From contig JALWTA010000017.1 in assembly GCA_027082955.1 (NCBI GenBank), positions 16,951-80,950 on the forward strand: a DNA stretch of 64,000 nucleotides, written 5' to 3'. The DNA comes from Sulfurovum sp. GTDB lineage: Bacteria; Campylobacterota; Campylobacteria; Campylobacterales; Sulfurovaceae. This document shows, piece by piece, positions 8,569-17,000 of this stretch. The position numbers were made by a program, and so were the translations under genes. The first letter of the stretch is position 1. Each line of letters begins with the position of its first letter. Under the pieces are notes generated by a model. It worked only from the letters and a program-made list of their open reading frames with translations, ran no database searches and was not told where the DNA came from.

Positions 8569-9311
8569 TACATGAACATCCCGCCATTTACTTTCAGGGT
8601 CTCTCCGGTTATGTAGGAAGCGTGGTCGGAAAGCAGGAACGCTACTGCATCGGCTACCTCTTTTGGTTCACCGAAACGTCCCATCGGAATCTTGGCAATG
8701 AATGCCTCTTTGACCTCATCTTTGAGCACATCGGTCATCTCTGTGGCGATGAAACCCGGAGTGATGGTGTTGTAGCGGATACCGCTGGCTGCTGCCTCAA
8801 GCGCAAAGCTTTTGGTCATGGCGATGGTACCGCCTTTGCTGGCACTGTAATTGGTCTGTCCTGCATTGCCTGTCTCACCGACAATAGAGGCGATGTTGAC
8901 CACAGAGCCAAAACGTTTTTTACGCATTACTTTGAGGGCTTCACGACAGCCGATGAAGGTCGATTTGAGATTGGCATTGATCACATCCATGAACTGTTCA
9001 CTCTTCATACGCATTGCCAAACCATCCTTGGTAATCCCTGCATTGTTGACAAGATAGGCAAGTGAGCCGTCAGTTGTCACAATCTGCTTGATCGCGTCAA
9101 CAAATGCCGCCTCGTCACTGACATCAAATCCAATTGTCTCTGCCTGACCGCCGGCAGCTTCAATCTCTGCTTTCACTGCAGCCGCTTCCGCTTCTCCGCT
9201 TCGGTAGTTCACCCATACTTTCAATCCCATAGCTGCCAATCGCTTTGCAATCTCCGCACCGATCCCTCTGCTCGCTCCTGTTACCAGGACATTATCCCCT
9301 GAAAATTTCAT
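8568..9311 (-). CDS. fabG: 3-oxoacyl-ACP reductase
   Basis: A 247-residue short-chain dehydrogenase catalysing NADPH-dependent reduction of 3-oxoacyl-ACP in fatty acid elongation. TGASRGIG (residues 11-18) binds the cofactor, NNAG (89-92) is structural, and S142, Y155 and K159 form the catalytic set. Length and the C-terminal GGMFM agree with FabG. The start has a clear AAGGAG site. It lies just upstream of a two-component pair with TAATG coupling, an unusual neighbour for fabG. Confidence 0.95.
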   Translation of the reverse strand: MKFSGDNVLVTGASRGIGAEIAKRLAAMGLKVWVNYRSGEAEAAAVKAEIEAAGGQAETIGFDVSDEAAFVDAIKQIVTTDGSLAYLVNNAGITKDGLAMRMKSEQFMDVINANLKSTFIGCREALKVMRKKRFGSVVNIASIVGETGNAGQTNYSASKGGTIAMTKSFALEAAASGIRYNTITPGFIATEMTDVLKDEVKEAFIAKIPMGRFGEPKEVADAVAFLLSDHASYITGETLKVNGGMFM

Positions 9312-9336
9312 ATTGCTCCTTTATATATGTAATTGA

Positions 9337-9675
9337 TTAACACTCAAACAGTCTTTTTTTGATCTTTTCAAGAAAGGCATAATCCTCTTGGCTGATCTTG
9401 TCCGAATAGATCATATGGTTCAACTGTTCAAGCAGGTGAAATTTGGAAAGTTTGTCTTCACACAGTGCCTGATTGATCACATCGATATGTTCATCCAAAT
9501 CATAGTCGGTATGAAGTACTTTTGTTAAAAAATCTTTTGCTTCCTCTTCGCTACAGTCGAAATCTTCACCCATGATCGCACAAAAAAGAGGCGCCTCTTT
9601 CTCCACATCCCGATGGTCTATTTTGATAATATGCGCCAGCAGTGTGCCAACCGACTCTTTGATACGTTTTTCCAT
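9337..9675 (-). CDS. TerB-like small acidic helical protein
   Basis: A 112-residue, Asp/Glu-rich, all-helical cytoplasmic protein that resembles the TerB/TerB-like (tellurite-resistance family) fold in its spacing of acidic helices (SVGTLLAHIIKIDHRDVEKE). The match is by general pattern, so function is not assigned. A strong AAGGAG site precedes the ATG. It lies 25 bases upstream of fabG on the same strand and probably shares its transcript. Confidence 0.7.
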   Translation of the reverse strand: MEKRIKESVGTLLAHIIKIDHRDVEKEAPLFCAIMGEDFDCSEEEAKDFLTKVLHTDYDLDEHIDVINQALCEDKLSKFHLLEQLNHMIYSDKISQEDYAFLEKIKKRLFEC

Positions 9676-9760
9676 GATTGCGTCTCCTTTTCAACAGCAC
9701 ATTGTACACACCCGATTGTGTACAGACAGATATCCTGCTATTGTACCAAATATCTGGAGA

Positions 9761-11245
9761 CTATGCAATCAGCGGTTCATCCATCTCCTCTGGTATATCC
9801 AAGCCCATCAGCTTCAGCACTGTAGGCGCGACATTGTTCAGTCCGCCACCCTCTTTGACTTCTGTAACGCCTTCTGCCAGCACAAAACACCATACATCCC
9901 CAACCGTATGATTGGTCAGCACATGTCCTTCTCCGTCACACATCTCTTCACAGTTACCGTGGTCTGAAGTCAGCACAACCGCATATCCGAGTGCCTGCGC
10001 TTTTTCGATAATCTGTCCCAGTTCATGATCGACAGCCTCTACCGCTTTGACAGCAGCGTCAAAGTTACCGGTATGTCCCACCATATCACCGTTTGCGAAG
10101 TTGACCACAATAAAATCATACGCTTCATCCATCGCTGTACGTACCGCTTCACCAACCTGGGGTGCGGACATTTCCGGTTTCATATCATAGGTTTTGACAT
10201 CAGGACTTGGAATGAGCACACGGCTCTCTGACTCCACAGGGGTTTCGATGCCGCCGTTAAAGAAGAAGGTCACATGGGCATACTTCTCGGTCTCTGCCGT
10301 ATGCAACTGACACAGCCCGGCACGCGAAATCACTTCTGCCAATGTATTTTTTGGTGCCTCTTTGGGAAAGAGTACAGGGTAAGGGAAACTCGCATCATAC
10401 TGTGTCATCGTGGCAATATGCAGCGGAATATATCTGCGTTCAAAGGCATCAAACTCAGGATCACCCAATGCCGTCGTGATCTCCCGTACACGGTCAGAAC
10501 GGAAATTGGTCACAATGACTGCATCACCCTCCTGCATCCCGTCATAATCGGCAAATGCCACAGGTTCGATAAACTCATCGGTCTCACCTTTGGCATAACT
10601 TGCCTCCACGTAGGCTTTCGGATCAAGATCACTCTTGGGTGTCGCTTCTGCAATGGCACGGTAGCCCTTCTCCACACGCTCCCAGCGGTTATCCCTGTCC
10701 ATTGTATAGAAACGCCCGCCAATGGTTGCAATCTTGATATGCTCATTGCAGATCGCCTCTATCTGTTCAATGTATCCATTTGCCGAAGTAGGACTCACAT
10801 CACGCCCGTCTGTGATCAAATGCAAAAATACCTGTTTGCCTCGACTTGCCGCCAGTTTTGCAAAACCGATAGTATGCTCAATGTGTGAATGTACCCCACC
10901 GTCACTAAGCAGTCCAATCAGATGCACACGGTCACTCTTTTGCAGTACCGTACTAAGCGCCTCGTTGGTTTCAATGCTGCCATCTTCAAGTGCCAAAGAG
11001 ATCTTAACAAGATCCTGGTAGAGCACACGCCCTGAACCAATGGTCATGTGTCCGACTTCAGAGTTTCCCATCTGCCCTTCGGGAAGCCCGACACTTAGCC
11101 CATAGGTGGCGATAAGCGCTTTAGGTGCCTCTTTCAACAGAGTGTCATAGGTCGGTTTTTTCGCTGCATCAAATGCATTGCATGCACTCTGCGGTTTATA
11201 GCCGATGCCGTCTGTAATGATCAGTATTGTCTTTTGTCTATCCAT
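9761..11245 (-). CDS. gpmI: 2,3-bisphosphoglycerate-independent phosphoglycerate mutase
   Basis: A 494-residue manganese enzyme that interconverts 3- and 2-phosphoglycerate. It has the alkaline-phosphatase superfamily metal site at DGIGYKP near the N terminus, the phospho-serine S62 in [25 protein letters not shown], and the late metal-binding motifs [10 protein letters not shown] and GHVLTNHT. Length is typical of GpmI. It is divergent from mraY and upstream of the TerB-like gene. Confidence 0.97.
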   Translation of the reverse strand: MDRQKTILIITDGIGYKPQSACNAFDAAKKPTYDTLLKEAPKALIATYGLSVGLPEGQMGNSEVGHMTIGSGRVLYQDLVKISLALEDGSIETNEALSTVLQKSDRVHLIGLLSDGGVHSHIEHTIGFAKLAASRGKQVFLHLITDGRDVSPTSANGYIEQIEAICNEHIKIATIGGRFYTMDRDNRWERVEKGYRAIAEATPKSDLDPKAYVEASYAKGETDEFIEPVAFADYDGMQEGDAVIVTNFRSDRVREITTALGDPEFDAFERRYIPLHIATMTQYDASFPYPVLFPKEAPKNTLAEVISRAGLCQLHTAETEKYAHVTFFFNGGIETPVESESRVLIPSPDVKTYDMKPEMSAPQVGEAVRTAMDEAYDFIVVNFANGDMVGHTGNFDAAVKAVEAVDHELGQIIEKAQALGYAVVLTSDHGNCEEMCDGEGHVLTNHTVGDVWCFVLAEGVTEVKEGGGLNNVAPTVLKLMGLDIPEEMDEPLIA

Positions 11246-11280
11246 TATAGTGTCTTCTCTTATTTTTTATGAAATCATAG

Positions 11281-11286
11281 TAAAAT
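11281..11286 (+). promoter_or_regulatory. Possible -10 box for mraY
   Basis: TAAAAT about 60 bases before the mraY ATG, in the divergent gap with gpmI. A short hairpin (AGGGC/GCCCT, 11306-11322) follows in the leader. Pattern only. Confidence 0.3.
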
Positions 11287-11348
11287 AAGCTTTTGTAAAC
11301 CTAAAAGGGCTTGATGTGCCCTAAACCATTTGAAAGTTGCTGATACCT

Positions 11349-12407
11349 ATGCTCTATACACTATCCCATCTTTTCGACATCAACCTTTTTGGATATATCT
11401 CCGTACGTGCCGGGTTCGCTTTTATGATCGCATTTATCTTCACCCTTGCTGTCATGCCAAAATATATCCGGTGGGCAGCGGCGCGCAATGCCAACCAGCC
11501 TATCAGCAAATTTGTCAAAGCGCATGAGAGCAAAGGGAAGACACCCACTATGGGAGGTGCCATTTTCCTTGCCGGTACGCTTCTTTCGGCACTGCTGACT
11601 GTTGATCTTTCAAATCCCTATATCTGGGGAGGCATCATCACCCTGACCGGCTTTGGTGCAGTAGGTATGAAAGACGATCTTGGCAAAGTGCTCTCTGGAG
11701 ACAACCTTGAAGGACTCAGCCCAAGAGGAAAAATGGCACTTCTTGCCATCATTGCCGCCATCGCAACAGGGTTGCTGCTTGTTTCCGGATTTCCTACAGA
11801 GTTTTATCTCCCTTTTTTGAAAACACCCCTCTTTGACATGGGCATCTTTTCCCTCTTCTTCTGGATACTGATCTTTCTGGCAACCACCAACGCTGTCAAC
11901 CTGACAGACGGACTGGACGGACTGGCAACGGTTCCCTCAATCATCGCACTCTTTACCCTCGGTATCATCGTCTATATTACAGGGCATGCCATCTTCTCCA
12001 GCTACCTGCTGATCCCCAATATCAAGGGGGTAGGAGAGGTAATGATCCTTGCTGCTGCACTTGGCGGTGGGCTCATGGGCTTTCTATGGTACAACGCCTA
12101 CCCCGCAGAGGTCTTCATGGGAGATACCGGTTCACTCGCTATCGGCGGGTTCCTTGCTTACCTCGCTATTCTTGGGAAAAGTGAAGTGCTGTTGATTCTC
12201 ATTGGCTTTATTTTTGTCGTTGAGACCCTTTCTGTTATTTTTCAGGTAGGGAGTTTCAAACTGAGAGGCAAACGCATCTTTCTTATGGCACCCATCCACC
12301 ACCACTTCGAACTCAAAGGCTGGCCGGAGAACAAGATCATTATCCGTTTTTGGATGATCGCCTTTATTGCCAATATTTTGGCGCTGATCAGCTTTAAGTT
12401 CAGATAA
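11349..12407 (+). CDS. mraY: Phospho-N-acetylmuramoyl-pentapeptide transferase
   Basis: A 352-residue integral membrane enzyme making lipid I of peptidoglycan synthesis. About ten membrane helices carry the family motifs [20 protein letters not shown] (catalytic Asp) and [13 protein letters not shown]. The open frame extends 4 codons to a TTG at 11337, but the ATG at 11349 gives [12 protein letters not shown], which matches the usual start of related proteins, so it is preferred. murD follows, as in other Campylobacterota, but separated by a heptamer repeat array. Confidence 0.96.
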   Translation: MLYTLSHLFDINLFGYISVRAGFAFMIAFIFTLAVMPKYIRWAAARNANQPISKFVKAHESKGKTPTMGGAIFLAGTLLSALLTVDLSNPYIWGGIITLTGFGAVGMKDDLGKVLSGDNLEGLSPRGKMALLAIIAAIATGLLLVSGFPTEFYLPFLKTPLFDMGIFSLFFWILIFLATTNAVNLTDGLDGLATVPSIIALFTLGIIVYITGHAIFSSYLLIPNIKGVGEVMILAAALGGGLMGFLWYNAYPAEVFMGDTGSLAIGGFLAYLAILGKSEVLLILIGFIFVVETLSVIFQVGSFKLRGKRIFLMAPIHHHFELKGWPENKIIIRFWMIAFIANILALISFKFR

Positions 12408-12413
12408 TATGAA

Positions 12414-12441
12414 GCGCTGAGTGTTGAGCGTTGAGTACTGA
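12414..12441 (+). repeat. Heptamer array A (four units, GYGTTGA type)
   Basis: Four consecutive 7-bp units: GCGCTGA, GTGTTGA, GCGTTGA, GTACTGA, total 28 bp, just after the mraY stop. The unit is the complement of the CTCAACG unit at 17029-17056 and of the array inside murD at 12843-12870. Units differ at one or two positions, so the array is somewhat degenerate. Confidence 0.8.
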
Positions 12442-12505
12442 GAGATTTTAACTCACAACCAATATTGTGCTAAAATCACAAAAACATACTATCAAAGAGC
12501 AGACA

Positions 12506-13822
12506 ATGAATACCCCATCAATAAAAGCATTGCAAAGCAATGCATACCATAACCCTTCACTCTTCACTCTTCACTCTTCACTAACAAAGCAAGACCTTGC
12601 TTTGTTCGGTTACGGACTAACAACAAAGGCAATCGCCAAAAAACTCGGCGGTGGCTGCACCTTTTTTGACGACAATTGCAAAACACCTTATACTGATGAG
12701 ATGGGTAACCAGATCTTTCCCTCAGAGATGTTCGACCCTGACAAAAGCAGCCTTGAGATAACCACCCCAAGCCTTCCCCCAAAACACCCGCTAATCCAAC
12801 AAGCCAAAAACCTCATGAGCGAATATGACTATTTTCTTTCCCCTGAACGCTCAACGCTGAACACTGAACACTCCAAACCGTTCACGGTTTGGATAAGCGG
12901 CACCAATGGCAAAACAACCACCACCCAAATGCTCACCCATCTGCTCAAAGACCGTGGTGCGGTAAGCGGCGGCAACATCGGTACCCCTTTGGCAGAACTT
13001 GACCCCAAAGCCCCTGTCTGGGTGCTAGAGACAAGTTCTTTTACACTCCACCACACCCGTACTGCTTCACCAGATATCTATCTGCTGCTGCCTATTACAC
13101 CAGACCATCTCGACTGGCACGGTACACCGGAAGCCTATGCCGCAGACAAACTGCGTCCGCTGCTTACCATGCGAGAGGGAGAGCTCGCACTTGTACCCAA
13201 AGGGCTTGACCTCCCCAAAACCGATGCCTATGTAGTTGAGTACGACAGCAATGCATCTCTCTGTAACTATTTCGGTCTGGATCAGACAAAACTCAATTAC
13301 AAAGGTGCTTTTTTGCAGGATGCACTGCTTGCACTGGCTGTCACAAAAGTGCTTTTTGATGTAACAGACTACGATCTTCTTAACCACTTTGAACGTGATG
13401 CGCACCGACAGGAGGAGCTTACCGATACTAAGGAACGGCTCTGGGTCAACGACTCCAAAGCCACCAACCTCGATGCGGCAATACAGGCGGTTAAAACCTA
13501 TGCCCATACCCCCATCCACCTTATCCTCGGCGGCGATGACAAAGGGGTTGACCTTACCCCGCTTTTTGAGACTATCGTACCCCTGAACATCACCCTCTAC
13601 AGCATCGGTGCAAACAGTGAAAAAATAAAAGCCCTCTCAGAACGTTTTGGTATTAATCTAAAAGAGGCAGGTACACTCGAGCGTGCCGTAGCTATGATCG
13701 ACAAAGTCCATACCGACAACAGCACCGCCCTTCTCTCTCCCGCTGCGGCAAGTTTCGACCAGTTCAACTCCTACAAGCACCGGGGAGAGACCTTTGTTTC
13801 ACTTGTAAAAGCACTTTCCTAA
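12506..13822 (+). CDS. murD: UDP-N-acetylmuramoylalanine--D-glutamate ligase with repeat-derived insertions
   Basis: A 438-residue cytoplasmic ligase adding D-Glu to UDP-MurNAc-Ala. The ATP loop GTNGKTTT, the LETSSFTLH block and NDSKATNLDA (Mur ligase signature) are present, as is the C-terminal domain. An in-frame GTG at 12467 is possible, but the ATG at 12506 fits better. Two heptamer arrays lie inside the reading frame: one encodes residues around 17-25 ([11 protein letters not shown]), the other residues around 113-122 directly before the strand leading to the ATP loop. Both add residues that look foreign to the family. All catalytic motifs are intact. Confidence 0.93.
   Translation: MNTPSIKALQSNAYHNPSLFTLHSSLTKQDLALFGYGLTTKAIAKKLGGGCTFFDDNCKTPYTDEMGNQIFPSEMFDPDKSSLEITTPSLPPKHPLIQQAKNLMSEYDYFLSPERSTLNTEHSKPFTVWISGTNGKTTTTQMLTHLLKDRGAVSGGNIGTPLAELDPKAPVWVLETSSFTLHHTRTASPDIYLLLPITPDHLDWHGTPEAYAADKLRPLLTMREGELALVPKGLDLPKTDAYVVEYDSNASLCNYFGLDQTKLNYKGAFLQDALLALAVTKVLFDVTDYDLLNHFERDAHRQEELTDTKERLWVNDSKATNLDAAIQAVKTYAHTPIHLILGGDDKGVDLTPLFETIVPLNITLYSIGANSEKIKALSERFGINLKEAGTLERAVAMIDKVHTDNSTALLSPAAASFDQFNSYKHRGETFVSLVKALS
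12554..12581 (+). repeat. Heptamer array B (TCTTCAC x4) inside murD
   Basis: One CCTTCAC and three perfect TCTTCAC units, total 28 bp, within the first 26 codons of murD. The same unit forms array G at 17879-17906 at the xerH start. 28 is not a multiple of three, so gain or loss of one unit would shift the murD frame. Confidence 0.9.
12843..12870 (+). repeat. Heptamer array C (CTGAACA/CTCAACG x4) inside murD
   Basis: CTGAACG, CTCAACG, CTGAACA, CTGAACA, total 28 bp, inside the murD coding region and ending about 10 codons before the ATP loop. It is the same repeat class as arrays A and F. Confidence 0.85.
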
Positions 13823-13823
13823 A

Positions 13824-13852
13824 GAGAAAAAACAGGAAAACCGCTTTTTCTC
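13824..13852 (+). terminator. Possible terminator after murD
   Basis: GAGAAAAA (13824-13831) and TTTTTCTC (13845-13852) form an A/T-rich 8-bp stem right after the murD stop, followed by AATCTTTTTT. The weak stem makes termination uncertain. Confidence 0.35.
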
Positions 13853-13875
13853 AATCTTTTTTAAGGTTACATAGC

Positions 13876-13881
13876 TATAAT
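13876..13881 (+). promoter_or_regulatory. -10 box for tRNA-Phe
   Basis: Perfect TATAAT, 23 bases before the tRNA-Phe 5' end. No good -35 box was seen at the usual distance. Confidence 0.5.
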
Positions 13882-13904
13882 TTCATCCACTTCACGACAA
13901 CAGT

Positions 13905-13980
13905 GGCTCTGTAGCTCAGTTGGTAGAGCAAAGGATTGAAAATCCTTGTGTCGGCGGTTCGATTCCGTCCAGCGCCACCA
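13905..13980 (+). tRNA. tRNA-Phe (GAA)
   Basis: A 76-nt cloverleaf with encoded CCA. The D arm is GCTC/GAGC, the anticodon arm GGATT-GAA-AATCC gives anticodon GAA, and the T loop is TTCGATT. The acceptor stem GGCTCTG/CAGCGCC has one T4-C69 mismatch and the T stem one G-T pair, so it is slightly less regular than most tRNA-Phe genes. Confidence 0.96.
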
Positions 13981-14060
13981 TCCCTACTTTTTATCTCAAT
14001 CTTTTATCATTAGATCAACAATCAGTTTTGTTTTTCAATAATATTTCTATCCCTCATTTA

Positions 14061-14069
14061 TGTTATACT
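14061..14069 (+). promoter_or_regulatory. Extended -10 promoter for rimO
   Basis: TGTTATACT (TGn plus TATACT). The expected start of transcription falls at about 14076, immediately before the 23-bp palindrome at 14079-14101. It would drive rimO and the genes after it. Confidence 0.5.
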
Positions 14070-14078
14070 TCCATCATC

Positions 14079-14101
14079 ATTACCGCATTCAATGCCGTAA
14101 T
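14079..14101 (+). promoter_or_regulatory. 23-bp near-perfect palindrome in the rimO leader
   Basis: Two half sites, ATTACCGCATT and AATGCCGTAAT, flank one central C; ten of eleven positions pair, with one C-C mismatch. It covers the predicted transcription start. It could be an operator for a dimeric repressor or a leader hairpin. A second small hairpin (GACAG-TTT-CTGTC) lies at 14111-14123. Confidence 0.5.
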
Positions 14102-14156
14102 ATCCATAAAGACAGTTTCTGTCTAATATATTTTACTGAATAACGGATCATCTATT

Positions 14157-15485
14157 ATGTCAAAAAAACTCCACCTTGTCAGCCTCGGCTGCACCAAAAA
14201 CCTCGTTGACTCCGAAGTGATGCTCGGCAGACTTCAGGAGTACGAGATCACCGACGACAACACCGAAGCGGATGTCATTATCGTCAACACCTGTGGCTTT
14301 ATCGATGCTGCCAAAGAGGAGAGTATCAATACTGTCCTAAACCTCCACGATGAACGGAAAAAAGACTCTGTACTGGTCATGGCAGGATGCCTCTCGGAGC
14401 GCTACAAAGAGGAGCTGATGCAGGAGCTTCCAGAGATCGACATCTTCACCGGTGTAGGCGACTACGAAAAGATCGATGCGCTTATCGCCAAAAAGCAGAG
14501 TACCTTCTCCCCGGAAGTCTATCTCGCTACCGAAGAGAGTGGCAGGGTCATCACAGGATCGAACTACCATGCCTACATCAAGATCGCTGAGGGCTGCAAC
14601 CAGCAGTGCAGCTTCTGTGCGATCCCAAGTTTCAAGGGCAAACTCCATTCTCGTAGCCTCGAGTCGATCGTCAAAGAGGTGCGTATGCTGGCGGAGAGGG
14701 GTTTCTATGACTTCTCTTTCATCTCACAGGACAGCTCCAGCTACGGACGCGATATAGGGCTCAAAGACGGTCTGCGTGACCTCATCAAAGCAGTTGAATC
14801 CATCGATGGTGTCAAAAGTGCGCGTATCCTCTACCTCTATCCAAGTACGACAAGTTTTGCACTCATCGATGATATCGCCGACTCCAAGATCTTTCAAACC
14901 TACTACGATATGCCCATCCAGCACATCGATGACTGTGTCCTCAAGACGATGAAGCGGGGCTTTGGAGAAGAGAAGACCATCGCCCTGCTTGAACATATGA
15001 AGAGTAAACCTGATGCCTTCATCCGTACCTCTGTCATCGCCGGGCATCCTGGAGAGAGTGAAGAGAGCTTTGCCAAACTTTGTGACTTCATGGAAAACTT
15101 CGGCTTTGACCGCTTCAATGTCTTCGCCTACTCCAACGAAGAGACAACAGCTGCCTACACCATGGAGCAGCTGCCGCCAGAAGTGATCGAAAGCAGAGCC
15201 CAGATCCTGGGCAAAATCGCAGAAAAGACCACAAAAACCTCGCTTGAAAAGATGGTCGGCAAAACCGTTACCCTCGTCATCGACGGCGAAAGCGACGAAC
15301 ACGAGTTCCTCCTCTCCGCACGTCCGCTGCAATGGGCAGTAGACATCGACGGAGAAGTGCTTGTCAACGATACCAACGACCTTCCTGTGGTGTATGGTAA
15401 GCTGTATAAGGCAAAGATCACTGAGTTGATAGGTAATCAATTGCTTGCCACCCTGATTAGTGAGGAAGTAGGAAGTAGGAAGTAG
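14157..15485 (+). CDS. rimO: Ribosomal protein S12 methylthiotransferase
   Basis: A 442-residue radical-SAM enzyme that methylthiolates an Asp of ribosomal protein S12. The N-terminal MTTase domain has Cys12, Cys46 and Cys78 for one [4Fe-4S] cluster; C147, C151 and C154 (CNQQCSFC) bind the radical-SAM cluster; a TRAM domain forms the C terminus. The start MSKKLHLVSLGCTKNLVDSE is diagnostic of RimO rather than MiaB. The last seven codons and the stop come from heptamer array D. tilS is the expected next gene, but a four-helix-bundle gene sits between. Confidence 0.96.
   Translation: MSKKLHLVSLGCTKNLVDSEVMLGRLQEYEITDDNTEADVIIVNTCGFIDAAKEESINTVLNLHDERKKDSVLVMAGCLSERYKEELMQELPEIDIFTGVGDYEKIDALIAKKQSTFSPEVYLATEESGRVITGSNYHAYIKIAEGCNQQCSFCAIPSFKGKLHSRSLESIVKEVRMLAERGFYDFSFISQDSSSYGRDIGLKDGLRDLIKAVESIDGVKSARILYLYPSTTSFALIDDIADSKIFQTYYDMPIQHIDDCVLKTMKRGFGEEKTIALLEHMKSKPDAFIRTSVIAGHPGESEESFAKLCDFMENFGFDRFNVFAYSNEETTAAYTMEQLPPEVIESRAQILGKIAEKTTKTSLEKMVGKTVTLVIDGESDEHEFLLSARPLQWAVDIDGEVLVNDTNDLPVVYGKLYKAKITELIGNQLLATLISEEVGSRK
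15464..15484 (+). repeat. Heptamer array D (GGAAGTA x3) at the rimO stop
   Basis: Three perfect GGAAGTA units followed by a decayed GGAGTGA. The array encodes the RimO tail (EVGSRK) and supplies most of its TAG stop. GGAAG within the last unit lies 5 bases before the GTG of the next gene and can serve as its ribosome site. Array E (CTCCTAC, the near-complement) lies in inverted orientation at 15854. Confidence 0.9.
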
Positions 15486-15487
15486 GA

Positions 15488-15841
15488 GTGAAAGAGAGTG
15501 TTTTATTGGAAAAGAGTTTGGCTTTTGCATTACGTATTATCAAACTCTCTCGTTATCTACAACAAGAGCATAAAGAGTATATTTTATCTAAACAGGTAGT
15601 CCGTAGCGGAACAGCTATTGGAGCACTCATTCGAGAAGCACAATACGCACAATCTAAGGCAGATTTTCTTAGCAAACTTACTATTGCACTTAAAGAAGCC
15701 AATGAAACAAAATATTGGCTAACAATATTGGTAGAATCATCATATATTACGCAAACGATGTATCAAAGTATTGAACCTGATGCTGAAGAACTCCTAAAAC
15801 TGCTTATTGCAAGTACAAAAACATTAAAACAAGGGGAGTAG
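15488..15841 (+). CDS. Four-helix bundle protein, 23S rRNA intervening-sequence (IVP) family
   Basis: A 117-residue, all-helical protein with the family signature LSKQVVRSGTAIGALIREA (residues 33-51) and ending near ELLKLLIASTKTLKQ. Members are known from 23S rRNA intervening sequences and as stand-alone genes, and the DGR accessory protein Avd has the same fold; the biochemical role is unsettled. It starts with GTG 2 bases after the rimO stop, and ends 3 bases before the tilS ATG. It is visibly more A/T-rich than its neighbours and is bracketed by inverted heptamer arrays, which suggests it was inserted into a rimO-tilS unit. Confidence 0.9.
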   Translation: MKESVLLEKSLAFALRIIKLSRYLQQEHKEYILSKQVVRSGTAIGALIREAQYAQSKADFLSKLTIALKEANETKYWLTILVESSYITQTMYQSIEPDAEELLKLLIASTKTLKQGE

Positions 15842-15844
15842 TCC

Positions 15845-16840
15845 ATGCTCACACTCCTACCTCCTACCTCCTACCTCCTACCTAAAAAGAATCTCCTCGC
15901 TTTCTCCGCCGGTATCGACTCCTCTGCCCTCTTTTTCCTTCTTTTGGAAAATAACATCACATTCGACATCGCTATTGTCGATTATGGCACAAGGGCTCAA
16001 AGCAAAGCGGAGGTAGCGCATGCCAAGGCGTTGGCAGCACAATACAACCTCACCTGCCATACCGCAACAGCACCTCAGTTTACCTCACACTTCGAACAGC
16101 AGGCACGAACGTTTCGCTATGATTTTTTCGAGTCACTCATACAACAACACGGCTATGACACCCTGCTCACTGCCCATCAGCTCAATGATCAACTGGAATG
16201 GTTTTTGATGCGTCTAAGTAAAGGAGCGGGAGTGAGCGAACTTGTAGGACTGGAACCTGTCACAGACAAGGGGTACTACACACTGCTGCGTCCGCTGCTT
16301 GAACATACCAAAGCAGAGCTGCTCGAGTATCTTGAATCAAACGGTTACCCCTATTTTGTCGATGAAAGCAACAGTAAGGAGAAGTATGAACGCAACCGCT
16401 TCAGAAAAGCCTTTTCTGATCCGCTTCTTAAAGACTACAGCGAAGGAATACGCCGAAGTTTCAACTATCTCAGAGAAGAGAAAAAAAGACTTGAAGCAGA
16501 CTATGAAGTAATCACAAAGATAAAATCACTAAGCATCATCAAGCTACACAACATCCAAGCCAAAAGCAAAGCGGCAGATGTCACACTCAAGCAACTTGGC
16601 TATCTCCTCTCTGCCGCACAAAGAGAGGAGATTGACAAGGAAGACTCACTGGTGATCGGCGGCAAATGGGCAGTGGCGTATCAAGAGGGGCTTCTCTACA
16701 TCGCCCCCTACCTCACTACCGATATGCCCAAAGCATTCAAAGAGCGATGCAGAACAAACAAAATACCGTCAAAAATAAGACCCTATCTCTTCGAAGCAGA
16801 GATCAATCCGGAAAAAATACACCAATTAAACCATCCGTAG
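15845..16840 (+). CDS. tilS: tRNA(Ile)-lysidine synthase
   Basis: A 331-residue ATP-PPase that converts C34 of tRNA-Ile(CAU) to lysidine so that it reads AUA. The PP-loop is SAGIDSS (residues 21-27; the family usually has SGGxDS), followed by DYGTR, AHQLNDQLEWFLMRL and the ESN-x-RNRFR block typical of TilS. Residues 4-13 (LLPPTSYLLP) are encoded by heptamer array E and precede the usual family start, so the N terminus is repeat-derived. The stop codon TAG is the first part of a REP-like element. GGGGAG before the ATG is a good ribosome site. Confidence 0.94.
   Translation: MLTLLPPTSYLLPKKNLLAFSAGIDSSALFFLLLENNITFDIAIVDYGTRAQSKAEVAHAKALAAQYNLTCHTATAPQFTSHFEQQARTFRYDFFESLIQQHGYDTLLTAHQLNDQLEWFLMRLSKGAGVSELVGLEPVTDKGYYTLLRPLLEHTKAELLEYLESNGYPYFVDESNSKEKYERNRFRKAFSDPLLKDYSEGIRRSFNYLREEKKRLEADYEVITKIKSLSIIKLHNIQAKSKAADVTLKQLGYLLSAAQREEIDKEDSLVIGGKWAVAYQEGLLYIAPYLTTDMPKAFKERCRTNKIPSKIRPYLFEAEINPEKIHQLNHP
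15854..15881 (+). repeat. Heptamer array E (CTCCTAC x4) at the tilS start
   Basis: Four perfect CTCCTAC units (28 bp) occupying codons 4-13 of tilS. Its complement, GTAGGAG, differs from the unit of array D by one base, so arrays D and E are inverted relative to each other and flank the four-helix-bundle gene. Confidence 0.92.
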
Positions 16841-16862
16841 GGTGTTATCCCCCGACAACACC
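16837..16862 (+). repeat. REP-like hairpin 1 (contains the tilS stop)
   Basis: GTAG followed by the stem GGTGTTATC and GACAACACC with a 4-base CCCC loop and one A-C mismatch. The TAG is the tilS stop. It is nearly the same as the element at 25427-25452. Confidence 0.8.
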
Positions 16863-16927
16863 GGAACATCAAACGGGAAAAACGCCACAATAAACCCAAG
16901 GCACACTCAAAATATTTGGATAAATGC

Positions 16928-16949
16928 GTAGGGTGCGAAATCTCGCACC
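16928..16949 (+). repeat. REP-like hairpin 2
   Basis: GTAG then GGTGCGA-AATC-TCGCACC, a perfect 7-bp stem. It shares the GTAGGGTG head with hairpin 1, but the rest of the stem differs on both arms, so pairing is kept. It faces hairpin 3. Confidence 0.8.
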
Positions 16950-17000
16950 TTCATACCATTGTCAAGAAATAACGATTGTTTCTATTTTATACGTTTCAAA

